Of a stretch of DNA of 64,000 bases, positions 1 to 8,226 are shown in pieces. The translations under genes were made by a program, and so were the position numbers. The notes beneath the pieces were generated by a model. The model was not told where the DNA came from, did not search any database, and was given only the letters and a program-made list of their open reading frames with translations. The stretch's first letter is position 1. Each line of letters starts with the position of its first letter. Source of the stretch: Azospirillum lipoferum 4B (lineage in GTDB: Bacteria > Pseudomonadota > Alphaproteobacteria > Azospirillales > Azospirillaceae); the NCBI RefSeq assembly GCF_000283655.1, contig NC_016586.1:511001-575000 (forward strand), written 5' to 3'.

Positions 1-217
1 CATAGGTGCGGCCATCGCTGGTCGGCATCAGCTCGATCACGCCTTCCGCGCTGTGGGAGGCCACCCGCGGCGTCTTGTCGAAGCTCTCCCAGCGGCGGAA
101 ATCCTCCTCCACATAGGCGGACAGCTCGGTCAGGAAGCGCTCCACGCCAATGTGCAGGACCAGCTTCATCATGTGATCGACGCTGACGAAGGGAACGAGG
201 TTCAGGTTCGGGATCAT
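1..217 (-). CDS. ocd: Ornithine cyclodeaminase (3' end beyond window)
   Basis: This is the N-terminal 72 residues of a protein read from an ATG at 217 and running off the left edge. The start MIPNLNLVPFVSVDHMMKLV and the later ELMPTSDGRTY segment match ornithine cyclodeaminase of the mu-crystallin family, recalled from the family rather than searched. The enzyme converts ornithine to proline and ammonia with bound NAD. It lies 18 bp downstream of arginase on the same strand, so the pair would turn arginine into ornithine plus urea and then proline. The catalytic and nucleotide-binding parts are outside the window, so activity cannot be judged. Confidence 0.9.
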   Translation of the reverse strand, partial: MIPNLNLVPFVSVDHMMKLVLHIGVERFLTELSAYVEEDFRRWESFDKTPRVASHSAEGVIELMPTSDGRTY

Positions 218-235
218 GTCATACGCTCCAATCGG

Positions 236-1186
236 TCAGAAGCTGCGGGTCGGGTAGTCGAGGACGCGGCGCCCCATCAGGCTCGCCAGCAACTCCACCA
301 TCAGGATCGCGGTGCGCCCGCGCTCGTCCAGGAAGGGGTTCAGCTCCACCAGATCGACGCTGCTGACCATGCCGGTGTCGTGCAGCATCTCCATCACCAG
401 ATGCGCCTCGCGGAAGGTCGCCCCGCCGGGAACCGTGGTGCCAACGCCGGGCGCGATGCCGGGATCGAGGAAATCGACATCCAGGCTGACATGCAGCAAC
501 CCGTCCGCCTCCACCACCCGCTCCAGAAACGGACGCAGCAGGGAGACGATCCCATGCTCGTCGATCTTCCGCATGTCGTGAACGGTGATGCCGGACGTCT
601 CCAGCGCCCGCCGTTCGGCCGGATCGACGCTGCGGATGCCCATCATGCAGACATTGTGGGGATCGAGCCACGCCGGCGCCGGCGGGAAATAGCCGTCGAA
701 GCCGGCGCGGCCGGTGGCATAGGCCATCGGCACACCATGCAGGTTGCCGCTCTCCGTCGTCTCCAGCGTGTGGAAATCGGGGTGCGCGTCCAGCCACAGC
801 ACGAACAGCGGGCGCCCCATCTCGGCGGCGCGCTGCGCCAGGCCGGTCAGGGTGCCGGCGGCAAGGCAGTGGTCGCCGCCCATGAAGATCGGCATGGCGT
901 CCTGCCCGGCGCTCGCCTCGTAGGCCACTTTGGACAGCGCGGCGGTCCAGCCCGCCACCTCCGGCAGCAGCTTCAGCGCGGCGTTGCCGTGCGCCATCGG
1001 CCGCTGCGGCACCGGCGCCACGTTGCCGAGGTCGGTGACGCTGTGCCCCAGCTTGGACAGCGCCCGCGCGATCCCGGCTGTGCGGTAGGCGCTCGGCCCC
1101 ATCTCGCAGCCGAGGCGGCCCGCCCCATCCTGCACCGGCACGCCGACCAGCCGGCACTGCTTCGTCTTTGTCTTTTGGTAGGACAT
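236..1186 (-). CDS. rocF: Arginase
   Basis: A cytosolic Mn-dependent hydrolase of 316 residues that splits arginine into ornithine and urea. The family metal ligands are visible: GGDHC near residues 103-107, DAHPDFHT at 133-140, and SLDVDFLDP near 235. The substrate-loop motif GNLHG is at 147-151. The length is normal for bacterial arginase. The start MSYQKTKTKQ fits because the arginase fold begins directly after it (CRLVGVPVQDGAG). The gene heads an operon with ornithine cyclodeaminase and is divergent from an Lrp-family regulator, the usual arrangement for arginine-inducible arginase. Agmatinase is less likely because of the arginase-type loop and the ocd neighbour. Confidence 0.95.
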   Translation of the reverse strand: MSYQKTKTKQCRLVGVPVQDGAGRLGCEMGPSAYRTAGIARALSKLGHSVTDLGNVAPVPQRPMAHGNAALKLLPEVAGWTAALSKVAYEASAGQDAMPIFMGGDHCLAAGTLTGLAQRAAEMGRPLFVLWLDAHPDFHTLETTESGNLHGVPMAYATGRAGFDGYFPPAPAWLDPHNVCMMGIRSVDPAERRALETSGITVHDMRKIDEHGIVSLLRPFLERVVEADGLLHVSLDVDFLDPGIAPGVGTTVPGGATFREAHLVMEMLHDTGMVSSVDLVELNPFLDERGRTAILMVELLASLMGRRVLDYPTRSF

Positions 1187-1253
1187 TGTTCGGTCTCTTG
1201 CCTGTTCCCCTCACCAGCAAATCACAGGCGCGTGGCGGAACGGACAGGGCAAT

Positions 1254-1282
1254 TTGACAAAAGCGCTCATACAGGCTACCAA
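1254..1282 (+). promoter_or_regulatory. Candidate promoter for the Lrp gene in the divergent spacer
   Basis: The 138-bp spacer between arginase and the Lrp gene holds a perfect TTGACA at 1254-1259. A weak -10 (TACCAA, 1277-1282) follows at 17 bp spacing. The spacer is more AT-rich than its flanks and carries two similar stretches, GCTACCAAAC and GCTTACCAAT, that could be Lrp half-sites. The -35 is seen directly; its use as a promoter is inferred. Confidence 0.35.
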
Positions 1283-1324
1283 ACTGAACAGCAAAGCTTA
1301 CCAATTTGGCGGAGACCGCCGAAA

Positions 1325-1768
1325 ATGACCCTGGACCAGCTCGACGAGAAGCTGATCACCCTGCTGCGCCATGACGGCCGCCGCAGCATTTCCGACCTCG
1401 CCATCGAACTCGGCGTGTCGCGGGCGACGGTGCGCGGGCGTATGGAGCGGCTGGAAGCGTCCGGCATCATCATCGGCTACACCGTGATCCTGCGCGCCGA
1501 CACGGTGGAGGCGCCGGTGCGCGGCATCATGCTGATCGAGGTGGAGGGGCAGGCCACCGACCGCGTCGTGCGCACGCTCAGCGGCTTCCCCGAAATCATG
1601 GAAATCCACAGCACCAACGGACGCTGGGACCTGATCGTGGAGCTTTCCGCCGCAAGCCTGCCGGAATTCGATGCGATCCTGCGCCGCATCCGTCTGATCC
1701 CCGGCATCACCACCAGCGAGACCAACCTTCTGCTGAACACCCCGCGCAGCACCCGCGCCCGTCTGTAA
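1325..1768 (+). CDS. Lrp/AsnC-family regulator of arginine catabolism
   Basis: A 147-residue regulator with an N-terminal AsnC-type helix-turn-helix (about residues 2-60, including LAIELGVSRATVRGRMERL). A C-terminal RAM ligand-binding domain follows from about residue 70, including STNGRWDLIVEL. The length and domain order are standard for the family. The ATG at 1325 begins MTLDQLDEKLITLLRHDGR, the usual family start; the open frame upstream is only the antisense of arginase. It is divergent from arginase and ocd, so it probably activates that operon in response to arginine or ornithine, like other Lrp-type regulators of arginase. The ligand is an inference. Confidence 0.88.
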   Translation: MTLDQLDEKLITLLRHDGRRSISDLAIELGVSRATVRGRMERLEASGIIIGYTVILRADTVEAPVRGIMLIEVEGQATDRVVRTLSGFPEIMEIHSTNGRWDLIVELSAASLPEFDAILRRIRLIPGITTSETNLLLNTPRSTRARL

Positions 1769-1948
1769 GGCTTTCCCGATCACGGACAGTCAGCGATTCC
1801 AACGGGCTGCGCCATGGAAACGCAGGGCTTCCCGCCATCGCGGGGGTGACGACCGGCGGAAGCCTGTGCCAAAGTCCGGGCGCTTCGCTGACGGCACGGG
1901 AGCGGACAGCCGGTGCCGGGCAGCACATTGAATGGAAGGAACAAGCCG

Positions 1949-2803
1949 ATGAAGAAGATCCTTATGGCGCTGGTGCTGGGTGCGCTGGCGACCGGGACCG
2001 CCGGCGTCACCATGGACCACCCCGCCGCCGCCAAGGACGCGAAAAAGATCCGCATCGTGTCGGAAGGCTCCTTCGCCCCGTGGAACGGCATGGATTCGTC
2101 GGGCAAGCTGGTCGGCTTCGAGATCGACCTCGCCTGGGATCTGTGCAAGCGCATGGCGGCGGAGTGCGAGCTGATCGCCCAGGACTGGGACGGCATGATC
2201 CCGTCGCTGCAGCAGGGCAAGATCGACGCCATCATGGCCGGCATGACCATCACGGACGAGCGCAAGAAGGTCATCGCCTTCGCCGGTCCCTACGGCACCG
2301 AACAATCGACCTTCGCCGTCATGAAGTCCTCCAAGCTGAACGGTGCCGCCTTCGGTGCCGACAGCATCGACCTCGCCGACGAGGCCGGCAGCAAGGCCGC
2401 TCTCGCCAAACTGGCGGAACTGCTGAAGGGCAAGGCCGTGGGCGTGCAGGTTTCGACCATCCAGGTCGATTTCCTGGAAAAGCATCTGCCGGGCGTGACG
2501 GTGCGCAGCTACGACAAGATCGACAATGCCGCCATCGACCTGTCCTCCGGCCGGGTGGATGCCATTTTCGGCGACCGCTCTCCCATCGAGGCGATCATCC
2601 GCAGCATGGGCAAGGACAGCATGACGCTGGTCGGCCCGACGATGACGCGCGGCGTTCTGGGTGAGGGCATGGGCGTGGGCCTGCGCAAGGCCGATGCCGA
2701 CCTGAAGGCGCGCTTCGACAAGGCGATTGCCGAGGCCAACAAGGACGGCACCATCGCCAAGCTGAGCCAGCAGCATTTCGGCTACGATGTTTCGGTGAAG
2801 TGA
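1949..2803 (+). CDS. Periplasmic amino-acid-binding protein (SBP family 3)
   Basis: A 284-residue secreted binding protein of the polar amino-acid ABC transporter class. The start at 1949 has GGAAGGA at 1934-1940 and gives a proper Sec signal peptide (MKKILMALVLGALATGTAGV, cleavage probably near residue 30). The mature part shows SBP_bac_3 features: IVSEGSFAPWNGMDSSGKLV, VGFEIDLAWDLCKRM, and AGMTITDERKKVIAFA, the segment typical of Lys/Arg/Orn and Gln binders. No permease or ATPase gene is adjacent, so partner subunits must be elsewhere. The arginase neighbourhood suggests a basic amino acid such as arginine or ornithine, but the ligand is inferred. Confidence 0.85.
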   Translation: MKKILMALVLGALATGTAGVTMDHPAAAKDAKKIRIVSEGSFAPWNGMDSSGKLVGFEIDLAWDLCKRMAAECELIAQDWDGMIPSLQQGKIDAIMAGMTITDERKKVIAFAGPYGTEQSTFAVMKSSKLNGAAFGADSIDLADEAGSKAALAKLAELLKGKAVGVQVSTIQVDFLEKHLPGVTVRSYDKIDNAAIDLSSGRVDAIFGDRSPIEAIIRSMGKDSMTLVGPTMTRGVLGEGMGVGLRKADADLKARFDKAIAEANKDGTIAKLSQQHFGYDVSVK

Positions 2804-2832
2804 CGCCGAAGCCGCTCGCACGCCTGTCGCTT

Positions 2833-2856
2833 GGCCGGGAGCCGCTGCCCCCGGCC
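2833..2856. terminator. Possible hairpin between convergent genes
   Basis: GGCCGGG (2833-2839) pairs with CCCGGCC (2850-2856) around a 10-nt loop, between the convergent binding-protein and DUF1289 genes. There is no T-run, so it is only a weak terminator candidate. Confidence 0.3.
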
Positions 2857-2901
2857 GGGTGACGTGCGGCCTGTGCAGCGGTGGCGTCCAATGACGCCGC
2901 C

Positions 2902-3243
2902 TCAGTCCGACCCCGCCATGGCGTCGCGCTCGGCCCGCAGGGCGGCGAGCTTCGCTTCCAGCTTGCCGATCTTGCGGTCGAGCTTGCGGAGGCGCTTGCG
3001 CGGCGCCTTGCCGTCCGCTTTCGCCACCGGCACGGCCTGTGTCCCCTGCCTGATTCGCTCGTTGATGGCTGCCTTGGCTGTATCGCTAAGCCGTTTCCAG
3101 CCCTTCACCTCGGCCTTGCTGCGGTGGCAGCCCAGGCATGCCCCCTGTCCACCGAAGCGGCAGAGCCCGATGCAGGGATTCCTGGTGTCCTTGGCCGCCG
3201 CGCCGTCTTTCGATTTCCTGCCGCCCAACTTGATGATGCTCAT
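2902..3243 (-). CDS. DUF1289 domain protein
   Basis: A 113-residue protein starting at the ATG at 3243 (MSIIKLGGRK). An N-terminal Cys-rich DUF1289 motif (NPCIGLCRFGGQGACLGCHR, about residues 20-42) is followed by the family's typical GWKRLSDTAKAAINERI segment. The C-terminal third is strongly basic and helical (PRKRLRKLDRKIGKLEAKLA), probably a short coiled coil. DUF1289 proteins are small and their four cysteines probably bind metal; the function is unknown. The upstream extension of the frame lacks family similarity and was left out. The gene is divergent from ccoG with a 326-bp spacer. Confidence 0.8.
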   Translation of the reverse strand: MSIIKLGGRKSKDGAAAKDTRNPCIGLCRFGGQGACLGCHRSKAEVKGWKRLSDTAKAAINERIRQGTQAVPVAKADGKAPRKRLRKLDRKIGKLEAKLAALRAERDAMAGSD

Positions 3244-3569
3244 CGCCCCTGTCGCATGATCGCTTCCCTGCGAGCACAATGTGCATCGGGATGCCCCTTC
3301 GGCAATGGCGGGGCAAGCACCCCAGCCATCCATGCAATGATGGTTCTGCAGCATCAGGTCATTGGATATTGTATGGATTTCCGGAGCATGCCCGCGCGCA
3401 TCCGGTGCGACAAACCACCGCGGGTATCCGTTACAGAGCAGAGAATGCCGACAATCCGCTTGCCGCAATCCGATCAATAACCCATACAAACCGCATCGCC
3501 GAGAGGCCGCCGCTCCATACACCTTGCCGGAATGCGGTGGCCTGACGGTTCCTTCGTGCCAGGTGCCCC
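3244..3569. other. Intergenic spacer between DUF1289 gene and ccoG
   Basis: A 326-bp divergent spacer that must hold promoters for both flanking genes. Part of it (about 3340-3520) is more AT-rich than the surroundings. I looked for a TTGAT-N4-ATCAA FNR/FixK site, expected in front of ccoG, and found none of good quality. Open frames across it have no recognisable homology. Confidence 0.5.
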
Positions 3570-5048
3570 ATGCCCAGCGATGCGCCGATCCTCACCCGCC
3601 GCCCCAACCGCTCTCCCGCCGCGAAAGAGCCGCAGTCTGACTACGCCTCCCACCGCAAGATCCATCCCAAATCGGTGCGGGGGCGATACCGGCAGATGAA
3701 GACCGGGCTCGGCGCAGTGCTGCTGGCGCTGTTCGCCCTGCTGCCCTTCCTGCGCTGGGACCGCGGGCCGGGCGTGCCCGATCAGGCAGTGCTGTTCGAT
3801 CTCGGCAGCCAGCGCTTCTATATCTTCGCGGTCCAGCTGTGGCCGCAACATGTCTATTACATCACCGGAGTGATGATCATCGCCGCCATCGGCCTGTTCC
3901 TGGCGACCGCGCTGGGCGGCCGGGTCTGGTGCGGCTTCACCTGCCCGCAGACGGTGTGGACCGACCTGTTCGTCTGGGTGGAACGGCGGGTGGAGGGCGA
4001 CCGCACCGACCGCATCCGGCTGGACAAGGCCCCCTGGACCGCGCGCTGGCTGGCGAAGAAGGCGGTCAAGCATGCGGCATGGCTGGCGATCTCCGCCGTC
4101 ACCGGCTTCCTCAGCATCGCCTACCTGACCGACGCGCCGACGCTGGCGGTCGATCTGCTGCGCTTCGACGCCCCGGCGCTGGCCGCCGGCTCCGTCCTGT
4201 TCATGGCCGGCTGCACCTATCTGATGGCCGGTTTCATGCGTGAACAGATGTGCTTCTACGTCTGCCCCTGGCCGCGCATCCAGGCGGCCATGCTGGACGA
4301 GGACAGCCTGGTCGTCACCTATCAGGACTGGCGCGGCGAGGGCCGTGCGCCCTTGCGCAAGAGCGAGGGGTGGGACACCCGCACCCACAAGGGTTTCGGC
4401 GACTGCATCGATTGCGGCCAATGCGTCCAGGTCTGCCCGACCGGCATCGACATCCGCGACGGCATCCAGATGGAATGCATCGGCTGCGGCCTGTGCGTCG
4501 ACGCCTGCAATGACGTGATGGCGCGCATAGGACGGCCCGGCGACCTGATCCGCTTCGACACCCTGACGGCGCAAGCGGCGAAAGCCACGGCGGTCCCGCC
4601 GCCCCGCTTCCGCCTGCTGCGGCCGCGCACCATCGTCTATGGCCTGATGCTGGTGGTTGTCGGCGGCGCGATGACCATCGCCCTGGCGCTGAAGCCCAGC
4701 AACGACATCGCCGTGCTGCGCGACCGGGCTCCGCTGTTCGTGGTGCTCAGCGACGGGCGCATCCAGAACGCCTACACCATCAAGATCGCCAACATGTCGC
4801 TGGTGGACCGGCAATACCGCCTGACCCTGTCCGGCCTGCCGCAGGCCAGCCTCGCCCTGTCCGGCGAAAGCGGCGAGGCCGGCGAACTGCCCCTCTCGGC
4901 CCGTGGCAACGCGGTGGAAACCTACCGCATCCAGGTCCGCGTGCCGCAATCGGCCCTGGCCGGCGCCTCCACCCCGCTCGCATTCACGCTGACGCCCGAC
5001 CCGGCCGGCGAACCGGTTCGGCACGACAGCGTGTTCCTCGCCCCGTAA
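3570..5048 (+). CDS. ccoG: Cytochrome cbb3 oxidase accessory protein CcoG (FixG)
   Basis: A 492-residue inner-membrane iron-sulfur protein. CcoG is known to reduce Cu(II) for assembly of cbb3-type oxidase. Visible features are hydrophobic segments at about 45-62 and 96-116, and the CGFTCPQTVW motif at 121-130. After further membrane segments comes a pair of [4Fe-4S] motifs (CIDCGQCVQVCP and CIGCGLCVDAC, about 270-305). A last membrane helix near 350-370 precedes a C-terminal Ig-like domain rich in beta strands, as in family members. The length is normal. The ccoNOPQ and fixHIS genes are not in this window, so this copy stands alone. Microaerobic expression would be expected but no FNR site is evident. 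Confidence 0.93.
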   Translation: MPSDAPILTRRPNRSPAAKEPQSDYASHRKIHPKSVRGRYRQMKTGLGAVLLALFALLPFLRWDRGPGVPDQAVLFDLGSQRFYIFAVQLWPQHVYYITGVMIIAAIGLFLATALGGRVWCGFTCPQTVWTDLFVWVERRVEGDRTDRIRLDKAPWTARWLAKKAVKHAAWLAISAVTGFLSIAYLTDAPTLAVDLLRFDAPALAAGSVLFMAGCTYLMAGFMREQMCFYVCPWPRIQAAMLDEDSLVVTYQDWRGEGRAPLRKSEGWDTRTHKGFGDCIDCGQCVQVCPTGIDIRDGIQMECIGCGLCVDACNDVMARIGRPGDLIRFDTLTAQAAKATAVPPPRFRLLRPRTIVYGLMLVVVGGAMTIALALKPSNDIAVLRDRAPLFVVLSDGRIQNAYTIKIANMSLVDRQYRLTLSGLPQASLALSGESGEAGELPLSARGNAVETYRIQVRVPQSALAGASTPLAFTLTPDPAGEPVRHDSVFLAP

Positions 5049-5108
5049 CCGGCCTATGATGCGGACAATGCCGTAGGGTGCAGGCCAAGGAAACGGTCAG
5101 GACAGTCC

Positions 5109-6623
5109 ATGCAATCCGATATCCCGCCCCCGACCGCCGAAGGCTCCGATCCGGCGGAACAGTCCGGCGCCGTCATCTGGAAGCCCGATCTGGCGAACCG
5201 CAACAAGCCGGTCTATCTCGCCATCGCCGACGCCATCGCCGACGATGTCCGCAGCGGCCGCTTGGCGGCCGGGCACCGGATGCCGCCGCAACGCGCGCTC
5301 GCCGACCGGCTGGGGCTGGACCTGACCACGGTCAGCCGGGCCTATGGCGAGGCGCGGCGCCGGGGGCTTCTCGACGCCCGCGTCGGCCAGAGCACCTTCA
5401 TCAGCACCCGGGCGGGCCGTACCCCACACATTCCTCTCCCCACCGCCGCCCGGCGCGAATCCACGGCACCGTCTGCGATCATCGACATGACGATGAACCA
5501 GCCGCCGCTGCCCGATGCGCCGGAACTGCTGGACCGCGTGCGCCAGGGGTTGGCCCAGGCGATGGAGCGGATCGATCCGCAGTCGCTGCTGCGCTATCCC
5601 GACACCGCAACCGCGGCCGGCGGCCTGGAGGAGGATCGCGCGGCGGGCGCGCACTGGCTGTCGCGGCGGCTCGGCGCCATCGACGCCGGCCGGCTCGTCG
5701 TCTGCCCCGGCACGCAAAGCGCCCTGCTGGCCTTGCTGAGCATGCTCGCCCGCCCCGGCGACACCGTCTGTACCGAGGCGCTGACCTATCCCGGTTTCAA
5801 GGCCATCGCCGGGCAGCTGGGGCTGCGGGTGGTCGGGGTGGCGATGGACGGCAACGGGCTCGATCCCGACGCCCTGCGCGCCGCGGTAGAGACCCATGCG
5901 CCGAAGGCGCTCTACTGCACCCCTACCCTGCACAACCCGACGACGGCGACCCTGCCGACGGACCGGCGCGCCGCCATCGCCGCCATCGCCCGCGAACACG
6001 GCATTCCGGTCATCGAGGACGACATCTACGGCGTGCTGCCGCAGGATGCGCCGCCGCCCATCGCGGCGCTGGCGCCCGACATCGCCTTCCATGTCACCGG
6101 TCTCGCGAAATGCGTGGCGCCGGGCCTGCGCATCACCTATGTCGCCGCACCGGATGCCCGTCAGGCGATGCGGCTGGCCGCCGCCCAGCGGGCGACCATG
6201 CTCGGCACCCCGCCAATCCCCGCCGCGGTCGCCACCCGGTGGATCGCCGACGGCACCGCCGACGCCCTTCTCGCCGCCATCCGGGCCGAGGCAACGATCC
6301 GCCAGCGCATGGCCCGCGACCTGCTGCCATCCTCCGCGATGACCGCCCATCCGGAGGGCTTCCACCTGTGGCTCGGCCTGCCGCCGGCCTGGACGCGCGG
6401 GGAATTCGCCGCCCATCTGCGCAGCCGAGGCATCGCCGCCGCCGTCAGCGACACCTTCCTAATTCCTGGCCATATTCCCGGCCTGACCGCCGCCGGCCCC
6501 GCCCCGGAGGCTCTGCGCATCTGCCTTGGCGCCCCGGTCACCCGCGCGGACTGCCGCCACATGCTGGAGATCCTGACCGACACGCTGGAGCAGAGCCCGG
6601 CCATGGCCGGCATCGTGATCTGA
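5109..6623 (+). CDS. MocR-type GntR regulator with aminotransferase-like domain
   Basis: A 504-residue fusion. Residues about 30-100 form a GntR winged helix (AGHRMPPQRALADRLGLD, TTVSRAYGEARRRGLL). Residues about 130-500 form a class I aminotransferase-like fold. The PLP-lysine region reads FHVTGLAKCVAPGLRITYV, so the lysine is kept; HNPTTATLP and IEDDIYG are further fold-type I landmarks. MocR/PdxR-like proteins are transcription factors that sense PLP or amino compounds, not free aminotransferases. No obvious target gene lies next to it: upstream is ccoG and downstream is the convergent end of the hydrogenase operon. Its target is therefore unknown. Confidence 0.88.
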   Translation: MQSDIPPPTAEGSDPAEQSGAVIWKPDLANRNKPVYLAIADAIADDVRSGRLAAGHRMPPQRALADRLGLDLTTVSRAYGEARRRGLLDARVGQSTFISTRAGRTPHIPLPTAARRESTAPSAIIDMTMNQPPLPDAPELLDRVRQGLAQAMERIDPQSLLRYPDTATAAGGLEEDRAAGAHWLSRRLGAIDAGRLVVCPGTQSALLALLSMLARPGDTVCTEALTYPGFKAIAGQLGLRVVGVAMDGNGLDPDALRAAVETHAPKALYCTPTLHNPTTATLPTDRRAAIAAIAREHGIPVIEDDIYGVLPQDAPPPIAALAPDIAFHVTGLAKCVAPGLRITYVAAPDARQAMRLAAAQRATMLGTPPIPAAVATRWIADGTADALLAAIRAEATIRQRMARDLLPSSAMTAHPEGFHLWLGLPPAWTRGEFAAHLRSRGIAAAVSDTFLIPGHIPGLTAAGPAPEALRICLGAPVTRADCRHMLEILTDTLEQSPAMAGIVI

Positions 6624-6648
6624 ACGGTGGCGAGGGCGGAAAGGCCCC

Positions 6649-7728
6649 CTACCTGTCGGTGCAGGAAATGCAAGGATCGACGGAGGCCTGGATGATCGAC
6701 AGGTCGGCCAGCGGCTGTCCCGCCACCATCGCCTCGATGGCCGGAATGTTCACGAAGGACGGCGTCCGGATCTTCACCCGCGCCGGGGTGGCCCCGCCTT
6801 CCGACGCAACATAGTAGAAGGCCTCGCCGCGCGGCGCCTCGGTGCGGATGGTGGCCTCGCCGGTGGGAATCTCCGGCAATCCCTGCGTCGCCCGCAAAGG
6901 CCCGGCCGGCAGGGACAGCAGCGCCTCGCGGATCAGGCGGATGCTCTCCACCATCTCCAGCGCCCGCACCACCACACGGGCCAGCACGTCGCCCTCCGGC
7001 CGGACGATGCTTTCGAAGCCGAGATCGGCATAGGACAGATAGGGCTGGTCCTTGCGCACGTCGATGTCGAGGCCGGAGGCGCGGGCGACCGGACCGACCA
7101 CCGCCCATTCCACCGCCTGCTCCCGCGTCAGCCGGCCGACGCCGCGGGTGCGGGCGAGCGCCGTCGGGTTCTCGGTGAAGGTCGGGATGACGATCTCCGC
7201 CAGCCCCTTCGACAGGGTGTCGAGCGCCGGCAGATACCGCTTGGGATCGGGGATGTCGCGAAGGACGCCGCCGATGCAGTTCATGCCGTAATTGACCCGG
7301 TTGCCGCTGATCGCCTCCAGCGTGTCCATCACCAGCTCGCGAAGCGTGAACACCTCCATGAACAGGGAATGGAAGCCGATGTCCTCCGCCCCCACCCCGG
7401 CCCACAGCAGATGGGAGTGCAACCGCTCCAGCTCGGCGATGATGGTGCGGATGTGGGCGGCGCGCTTGGGTATCTCGATCCCGGCGATGGTCTCCGCCGC
7501 CATGCAGAAGGTCATGGCATGGGTGTTGGAACAGATGCCGCAGACACGCTCGATCAGGGTGATGACCTCGACCCAATTGCGCTTCTGCGCCAGCAGCTCG
7601 ATGCCGCGGAAGCTGAAGCCGACCTCGACGGTGGCGCTGTCGATGACTTCGCCGCGGCACTGGACCTTGACCTTGAAGGGTTCCTCCAGCGCCGGGTGAT
7701 AGGGGCCGAGCGGAAAGCTGTAGGGCAT
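6649..7728 (-). CDS. Group 4 [NiFe] hydrogenase large (catalytic) subunit, NuoD/HycE-like
   Basis: A 359-residue protein related to the 49-kDa subunit of complex I. Unlike complex I it keeps both CxxC pairs that bind the Ni-Fe site: ERVCGICSNTH (C63, C66) and DPCISCTDR (C353, C356). This makes it a probable true hydrogenase rather than an Ehr or Nuo relative. The protein stops at R359 immediately after the second motif. It therefore lacks the C-terminal tail that maturation proteases remove in most [NiFe] hydrogenases, a state also described for CO-linked CooH. It is the last gene of the AOR-hydrogenase operon, 12 bp after the NuoC-like gene. It should sit on the cytoplasmic arm and reduce protons with electrons from the small subunit. 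Confidence 0.93.
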   Translation of the reverse strand: MPYSFPLGPYHPALEEPFKVKVQCRGEVIDSATVEVGFSFRGIELLAQKRNWVEVITLIERVCGICSNTHAMTFCMAAETIAGIEIPKRAAHIRTIIAELERLHSHLLWAGVGAEDIGFHSLFMEVFTLRELVMDTLEAISGNRVNYGMNCIGGVLRDIPDPKRYLPALDTLSKGLAEIVIPTFTENPTALARTRGVGRLTREQAVEWAVVGPVARASGLDIDVRKDQPYLSYADLGFESIVRPEGDVLARVVVRALEMVESIRLIREALLSLPAGPLRATQGLPEIPTGEATIRTEAPRGEAFYYVASEGGATPARVKIRTPSFVNIPAIEAMVAGQPLADLSIIQASVDPCISCTDR

Positions 7729-7740
7729 GGCCGGAAACTC

Positions 7741-8226
7741 CTAGGAACGGGCCGGGTTGGTCGCGAGCGGCGAAACGGGCTTGCGCGCGACCTCCGCCGG
7801 GCGGCACATCGCTTCGCGCAGGGTGGCTGTGTCGATGCCGTCGGGCCGGATCAGCGGCACCGGGTTGGGATGGCCGGGAAACTCCACCGCGAACAGGTCG
7901 CGGATTTCCCGCTCCGCCCAGGACGCCGCGCGGACGGTCGGCGCCAGCGACGCGAGCGCGCCGTTGCGGGTGCAGGTCTTCACGTTGATGACGCGATGCT
8001 CGTCGATGTAGTGGTAGATCACCGTCGATTCGGCGTCCCCGGCATGCGGGATGGCGGTGACGGTGCCGAGCCGGATGCCGAGCTCCGCCATGGCGGCGGC
8101 CATCGCCTCCACCTCCAGCAGCGGGGCATCGGCCCACAGGGCGCCGTCGCGCTCGACGACGCTGCGGACGCCGGGGATGGCCTGCAGCGCATCGGCAAGC
8201 CGGCGGGGATTGCGGTCAGCGGTCAT
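7741..8226 (-). CDS. Hydrogenase NuoC-like (30 kDa) subunit
   Basis: A 161-residue protein starting MTADRNPRRL at the ATG at 8226, overlapping the end of the upstream ferredoxin gene by 11 bp, which suggests coupled translation. The C-terminal half carries the complex I 30-kDa signature in the form AASWAEREIRDLFAVEFPGHPN, followed by a short PLIRPDG tail. In HycE and HyfG this domain is fused to the catalytic subunit; here it is a separate gene. Its role is structural, supporting the catalytic subunit near the quinone-like cavity of complex I relatives. The position between the NuoI-like and NuoD-like genes supports the call. Confidence 0.88.
   Translation of the reverse strand: MTADRNPRRLADALQAIPGVRSVVERDGALWADAPLLEVEAMAAAMAELGIRLGTVTAIPHAGDAESTVIYHYIDEHRVINVKTCTRNGALASLAPTVRAASWAEREIRDLFAVEFPGHPNPVPLIRPDGIDTATLREAMCRPAEVARKPVSPLATNPARS

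Noticed and set aside
53-1324. Upstream extension of the Lrp regulator frame
   Set aside because: It is antisense to ocd and arginase; the Lrp family start is at 1325.
3455-3480. FixK/FNR site before ccoG
   Set aside because: TTGCC and GATCAA are present, but the spacing is wrong for the 14-bp consensus.
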